Shown here in pieces: positions 14,729 to 18,392 of a stretch of DNA of 18,392 nt. This DNA is from JAYRWN01 sp041917975 (GTDB taxonomy: Bacteria > Bacteroidota > Bacteroidia > Chitinophagales > Saprospiraceae), in contig JAYRWN010000413.1 of assembly GCA_041917975.1 (NCBI GenBank), positions 1 through 18,392 on the forward strand, read 5' to 3'. The notes beneath the pieces were generated by a model. It did not search any database and had not been told where the DNA came from. It saw only the letters and a program-made list of their open reading frames with translations. The position numbers and the translations under genes are program-made. Numbering within the stretch: the stretch's first letter is position 1; every line of letters starts with the position of its first letter.

Positions 14729-17254
14729 TTAAGACTTATTTAGTAGTTTATCCGCGGCCAGCACCAGAAACATAAAATCCGATGCACCGCCACCCATCAC
14801 ATATTCAGTCTGTTGCCAAAGATAAGGCCATTCCAATAACTCCGGATAATCCGGGCGAATTAACGCTGTGCCCGATCCGACACCTCCCGGGATGTAATAC
14901 CATTCATCGCGATTGGTGCCATAGGCGACGGTTAGCGAACGGGCTCCCACGCCGGAGGCAAATGAGGAGGTATTCGGTCCGGGATGAACGCCCAGGATAA
15001 AATTCATCGCTGCCAGGAGGTAAGTGCTGGGGAAGATGTCCGGGAATCCGCTGTGTAAAAAATATTGATCTACCCCGAAACTTTGGATGCCCCAACCGGC
15101 GCCCCAGATGTTGGGTTCATAAGGTACGCCGTAGGGTGTTTTTTGTTGCTGTTCCATGATTTTATGAGCATAAGCCTGGACGGCAGACCTCACTTTGGTT
15201 GTAAACATCTGATCATTAATCTGTGGCAGAACCCGTCCTAGTAACCATCCGCTGCGCTCTATTTGGTTTATCCACAGATCTTGGTGCGTTAAAATGAAAT
15301 CAGCATACTTTTTTTCGCCAGTGGTGACCAGTAATTCAACGGCCGGCTTAAGCCGTTGCAGCGGTTCTTTTTCTTGCGTACGATCCCATAATGCTACTGC
15401 AATCCGGCGACTATCTTGAGCCAAAGCCGGGTTAAATCCTGATAAATTGCGGCTGGCAGCTGCCAACCCGGCGGCCACCAGCAATTCCCGGCCCGGATTA
15501 TTTTCTGTGAAAACCCAGCGGTCGTCGGGGGAACCCGGTAAGCCTATTTCAGGAGGTACAACTCCCGCTCGTGGCCGATAAAATTGGTTGTCTGTTTGTA
15601 CTGAAGCATCACCCAGTAATACGTATTGCCGAAGAGATGGTTCGATTATACCCCGGTACAAGCGTCCTAACGCTTTATATCCATTCACAATGGTTAAAGC
15701 GCCATGTTCGATTTGCTGGAGAATATCTGCTTTCCCGTCCGGTTGATGCAGTTCTACAATGCGGGTATTTTGATTAATCGAGGTATTGTCGTAGTTGACT
15801 TTAAATGCTTCGTGGGCTAAGGAGAGAATATAAATTTCATCGGATTGGGACTCTACTCGCAGGTCAAAATCACCGGCATCGTGCCAACCGCCCTGGTTTA
15901 AATAAGGCACGATTTGGCCCGGTTTATATTTGGTTAAAGTGGAAGGTCCTTGCAGATACCCATCGAAGTGATTGCTGTCTAACGGTGCCATGCGGGCATC
16001 GTCCATGTGACACAGTCCATGCCAGACTTTATAACGGTCATTGACCCGCATATGGCACATTTGGATGGGCAGGAAATATTCCAAAGTGGGTTGCCATACA
16101 TGGCGCTGGTAAACATCCGGACTTATACGAAAGGGGTGGGAAACGTGCGGGCCATATTGCAATTGGTAAATGCCCGCTTCTACAACTTCTGTAAAGTCAA
16201 ATTGCAGGTAATTATAACGCAAAAACCGGCCCCACTCCTGGCCGCGCTGTTCGATCATTTTTATTTTTTGACCTTGCTCGGATATTTTGAATAAAATGAT
16301 CGGATAACGGGTCAGATCGTGCTGATCAAGTTCTATCATGGCTACTTTTGGCTGCGCTGGGTGATAGCCGATTTGCGAAACTTGGATGACCGGTGTACTT
16401 TTAAAGTCGGGAATAACCTGAGGAGTTACTAACCATTCGATGGCTGAGACGGATTGGTCTGGTTCAATAGTGGCCCTGACAATAAACCAACCGTTGTTAT
16501 GCTGGGCGCGGCCATCCCAGAGTTCAATCTGGCCTCCCCGGAGAGCCGAGATGGTCATCGTTTGGGTGCTCTGGTCTGGTGCGATCACTAATTTTTGTCC
16601 CCTGGCCAGAGGTGTATTTTGTGTTAGACCATCTGCGTCCCGAAAGCCCGGACCATTTAACTGCCGCGGAAAAATGCCGGCAACTCCATCCATTAAAAAA
16701 GTTTTTCCGAATAGAAGCCCCGGAAATAGTTCGAAATTAAACCCCACTTTTCCGATCCAGTCTGCCGGCAACGGTTGGTCCAGATCCACGATTATCCGGA
16801 ATGAAGCGCCTTCCGGGCGGATCCGCAAGTGGTAGCTGAATTTCAGATCAGGATAAATGACCGGATTGAATCCTTTGCGGTCTTTGGCTGGATCAGGGTA
16901 TTCCATACGTACCCTGATTTCATTCCGCTGCCGATCCACTATACGTGTACCAACTTTAGGTACGGGTTGCCATTGTCCTGGCGTGGGTTCCAGACGCACA
17001 TCTCCGTTGGTGGCTACGCGTTGTCCATTCTGTATGATGCTAATACCTCCCTGATGACCTTCCGGATAAAAATCATGTGCTAACATGACGTTTAGTCCGG
17101 GCATATCCAGGTATTCCAGCTGGTTGATGGTCAGTTCAGTTAATTTAGCCTGAGCAATGGCCAAGTTTTTGAAGTTAAACAGGAGCATGATGAACAGGCT
17201 AATTCTGAGTCCACAACTGGCGAAACTCATGGAGGATATACCGAACTGAATCAT
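14729..17254 (-). CDS. GH9-type glycoside hydrolase with N-terminal beta-rich and Ig-like domains
   Basis: The 841-residue product starts with a signal peptide (hydrophobic core LRISLFIMLLFNF, likely cut after AIAQA). Residues about 37-285 are a beta-rich domain of unknown family. Residues about 289-377 are the CelD_N-like Ig domain (IQVSQIGYHPAQPKVAMIEL is its standard opening). From about 385 the (alpha/alpha)6 barrel follows, with the GH9 base motif GGWHDAGDFD at 455-464 and a candidate acid Glu near 817 in QQTEYVMGGGASDFMF. The HHR substrate motif of typical endoglucanases is not seen; the equivalent region reads VAYGTNRDEWYYIPGG. GH9 enzymes cleave beta-1,4-glucans or glucosamine chains; the changed motif argues for an unusual substrate. 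No T9SS tail is present, so it is likely periplasmic. It is followed downstream by the decarboxylase and preceded by mazEF on the same strand. Confidence 0.85.
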   Translation of the reverse strand: MIQFGISSMSFASCGLRISLFIMLLFNFKNLAIAQAKLTELTINQLEYLDMPGLNVMLAHDFYPEGHQGGISIIQNGQRVATNGDVRLEPTPGQWQPVPKVGTRIVDRQRNEIRVRMEYPDPAKDRKGFNPVIYPDLKFSYHLRIRPEGASFRIIVDLDQPLPADWIGKVGFNFELFPGLLFGKTFLMDGVAGIFPRQLNGPGFRDADGLTQNTPLARGQKLVIAPDQSTQTMTISALRGGQIELWDGRAQHNNGWFIVRATIEPDQSVSAIEWLVTPQVIPDFKSTPVIQVSQIGYHPAQPKVAMIELDQHDLTRYPIILFKISEQGQKIKMIEQRGQEWGRFLRYNYLQFDFTEVVEAGIYQLQYGPHVSHPFRISPDVYQRHVWQPTLEYFLPIQMCHMRVNDRYKVWHGLCHMDDARMAPLDSNHFDGYLQGPSTLTKYKPGQIVPYLNQGGWHDAGDFDLRVESQSDEIYILSLAHEAFKVNYDNTSINQNTRIVELHQPDGKADILQQIEHGALTIVNGYKALGRLYRGIIEPSLRQYVLLGDASVQTDNQFYRPRAGVVPPEIGLPGSPDDRWVFTENNPGRELLVAAGLAAASRNLSGFNPALAQDSRRIAVALWDRTQEKEPLQRLKPAVELLVTTGEKKYADFILTHQDLWINQIERSGWLLGRVLPQINDQMFTTKVRSAVQAYAHKIMEQQQKTPYGVPYEPNIWGAGWGIQSFGVDQYFLHSGFPDIFPSTYLLAAMNFILGVHPGPNTSSFASGVGARSLTVAYGTNRDEWYYIPGGVGSGTALIRPDYPELLEWPYLWQQTEYVMGGGASDFMFLVLAADKLLNKS

Positions 17255-17362
17255 GGTAAATTACTTTTTGATCAGAGGCCGAAAGATATCATAGCCCTGG
17301 TTCAAATTCAAGATGATTAGTGCCAATTTACCAGAGATTTAAATCATAGCGTGTCCTTAACT

Positions 17363-17713
17363 CTACCTATTTTGAGGTTGTTCACGAATTAAAGTACTTA
17401 ATTTTTTGACAACCTCATTAAATTGATCGGGTGGCAACTTGCAAGTAAACTTTGCTTTTCTTGCTTTCCAATCCAGGTTTTTTACCTGGTCAGATAAAAT
17501 GGCGCCTTTAGTTTCTAGTCCTTCAGGGATCAAAACTTCAAAAGGATATCCTTTGACCTGGCTTGTGATGGGGCAGAGAATCACTAAACCAACTTTTCCG
17601 TTATAAGCTTTTGGAGACAGTACCAATGCCGGCCTGTAACTTGTCTGCTCATGCCCTGCTTGTGGATTAAACATAATCCAAACAATGTCCCCGCTATCTG
17701 GAATATAGGTCAT
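17363..17713 (-). CDS. mazF: MazF/PemK-family endoribonuclease toxin
   Basis: The 116-residue protein carries the PemK-like toxin pattern: PDSGDIVWIMFNPQAGHEQT, SYRPALVLSPKAYN with the conserved Arg, PITSQVKGYPFEVLIP with the Thr-Ser pair, and GAILSDQVKNLDWKAR. In MazF these Arg and Thr residues form the RNA-cleaving site. It cuts mRNA at short sequences when the antitoxin is lost. It starts four bases after the mazE stop, so the two are translationally linked, and mazE lies upstream as in the classic module. The gene appears intact. Confidence 0.93.
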   Translation of the reverse strand: MTYIPDSGDIVWIMFNPQAGHEQTSYRPALVLSPKAYNGKVGLVILCPITSQVKGYPFEVLIPEGLETKGAILSDQVKNLDWKARKAKFTCKLPPDQFNEVVKKLSTLIREQPQNR

Positions 17714-17717
17714 GGGT

Positions 17718-17960
17718 TCACCATACTTCGTTTCCTAAAGACCAACCTGTATCGGCTTCATGATGAAGGTTATCTTTGGTGATACCAGCAAGCAATTCGT
17801 CAAGGGTCCAACTTGGTGCTGGGACTGGCGCAACAATAATTTTTCCTTCTACGATGCTTATTTCTACAAGAGAGTCATTTTCCAATTGAGCGTCAGCTAC
17901 AAAGGCTTTTGGTATCCGGAGGGCAAGACTATTGCCCCATTTCTGAACTTTTGTGAGCAT
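17718..17960 (-). CDS. mazE: MazE-family antitoxin
   Basis: The 80-residue protein begins with a SpoVT/AbrB swapped-hairpin DNA-binding domain (VQKWGNSLALRIPKAFVADA, then ENDSLVEISIVEGKIIVAPV), followed by an acidic, Trp-containing tail (SWTLDELLAGITKDNLHHEA, DTGWSLGNEVW) that would wrap the toxin. It should repress its own promoter with MazF. A strong ribosome-binding site AGGAGA (17966-17971) precedes ATG by five bases, which fits the need for excess antitoxin. Length is normal. Confidence 0.92.
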   Translation of the reverse strand: MLTKVQKWGNSLALRIPKAFVADAQLENDSLVEISIVEGKIIVAPVPAPSWTLDELLAGITKDNLHHEADTGWSLGNEVW

Positions 17961-18264
17961 GATTATCTCCTGTTTGTTTCTACAACGAAGATTCAGCTTT
18001 TTGTACGATTTTTCAAGTGCTAAATTTTACGAGGGGAGTGCAAACGTGTCTGGCGACGTGCCACAAGGGCGCGGGCTGTCTGCGTTATCGCCGCCGAAGT
18101 GAAGGTTCAAATGGTTAGTGAGTCGGTTTAATACGAAAGTAAAACCATATAATCCTAAGGTTGATTCGTTTGAAAAAATCATTTGTTAACCTATCTGGGT
18201 GAGCTTGACTGAGGAATGTGAGTACTTGATGTAATTGTTTGACAAAATTGAGTGAATATCAGTT
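17961..18264. other. 304-bp gene-free stretch with a GC-rich patch
   Basis: Bases 18031-18105 have about 65% GC (49 of 75 counted), against AT-rich DNA on both sides. They include GGCGA (18052-18056) and TCGCC (18088-18092), which could pair. The patch lies upstream of mazE and may mark a junction of acquired DNA. No consensus promoter could be fixed for mazE; a TTTG and a degenerate TAGCACTTG lie at roughly the right spacing. Confidence 0.4.
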
Positions 18265-18392
18265 TTATTGCCGGTATTTCCCGAGCACAGGTTGCCCCGG
18301 AAACACCTGCGAGACAGTTGCTCCGTTTTTGATAACCAAAACCCCATTCACCAGGACATGCTCAATACCCGCCGAAAACCGCAACCCGGTAA
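18265..18392 (-). CDS. C-terminal end of an amidohydrolase (D-aminoacylase/dihydroorotase-like)
   Basis: Only the last 41 codons are inside the window, read from 18390 to the TAA at 18267-18265. The sequence TGLRFSAGIEHVLVNGVLVI, then KNGATVSQVFPGQPVLGKYR, is the standard end of metal-dependent amidohydrolases. There the GIExVxVNGxxVxxxGxxTxxxPG motif builds the small beta-sandwich beside the TIM barrel. The spacing best fits N-acyl-D-amino-acid deacylases, but other family members end similarly. The catalytic domain lies beyond the edge, so the reaction is undecided. Confidence 0.8.
   Translation of the reverse strand, partial: TGLRFSAGIEHVLVNGVLVIKNGATVSQVFPGQPVLGKYRQ

Noticed and set aside
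18031..18105. Integron attC site upstream of mazE
   Set aside because: GGCGA/TCGCC can pair and GCGTTAT is present, but the paired RYYYAAC and GTTRRRY core boxes are not found.

Overview
The window is a chromosomal segment of a Bacteroidota bacterium. Three things support this: a 748-residue secreted protein with a type IX secretion C-terminal sorting domain, repeated occurrence of the Bacteroidota -7 box (TAnnTTTG), and short dispersed repeats ending in GTCATTTCGACT-like sequence between genes. The family or genus cannot be fixed from what is visible; the mix of genes would suit Saprospiria, Chitinophagia or Cytophagia.

Layout. 1-461 is a DinB-like protein cut by the left edge (minus). 704-1078 encodes a small membrane protein. 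1477-2831 holds an AraC-type regulator followed by a cupin protein (plus). 2955-5201 is the large T9SS-exported protein (minus), divergent from a DUF2071/YqjF-like protein (5360-6100). 6101-6689 has no gene and is packed with degenerate repeats and hairpins. 6690-8027 is a lipoprotein with an (alpha/alpha)6-barrel glycosidase fold, followed upstream by a DUF4256 protein (8214-8777). 8856-10046 is a minus-strand operon of ArsR repressor, SRPBCC/AHSA1 protein and DoxX-like membrane protein. It diverges from an FAD-dependent N-methyl-amino-acid oxidase with a twin-arginine-like leader (10126-11382). 11422-11821 is a HicAB toxin-antitoxin module whose toxin gene is broken. 12157-12832 carries a repeat element and a decayed gene end. 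12881-14386 is a PLP-dependent aromatic-amino-acid-type decarboxylase, 14729-17254 a GH9-type glycoside hydrolase with a long N-terminal beta-rich extension, and 17363-17960 an intact MazEF module. The right edge cuts an amidohydrolase (18265-18392).

How it fits together. There is no single long pathway. The two glycosidases could act in sequence outside the inner membrane on plant-type or microbial glucans, but they are not in one operon and no SusC/SusD pair is visible. The best-resolved regulatory object is the arsR/oxidase intergenic region. Two identical 16-bp palindromic sites 26 bp apart sit inside an almost perfect TTTG-N20-TATATTTG promoter for arsR, which fits autorepression. The two toxin-antitoxin loci, the degraded gene end, the repeat elements and a GC-rich patch near 18031-18105 mark this as a region with a history of gain and decay. 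I see no strong evidence for a wholly new multi-gene system. The observations most worth following are the tandem operator, the dead hicA beside an intact hicB, the compact T9SS protein and the repeat family.
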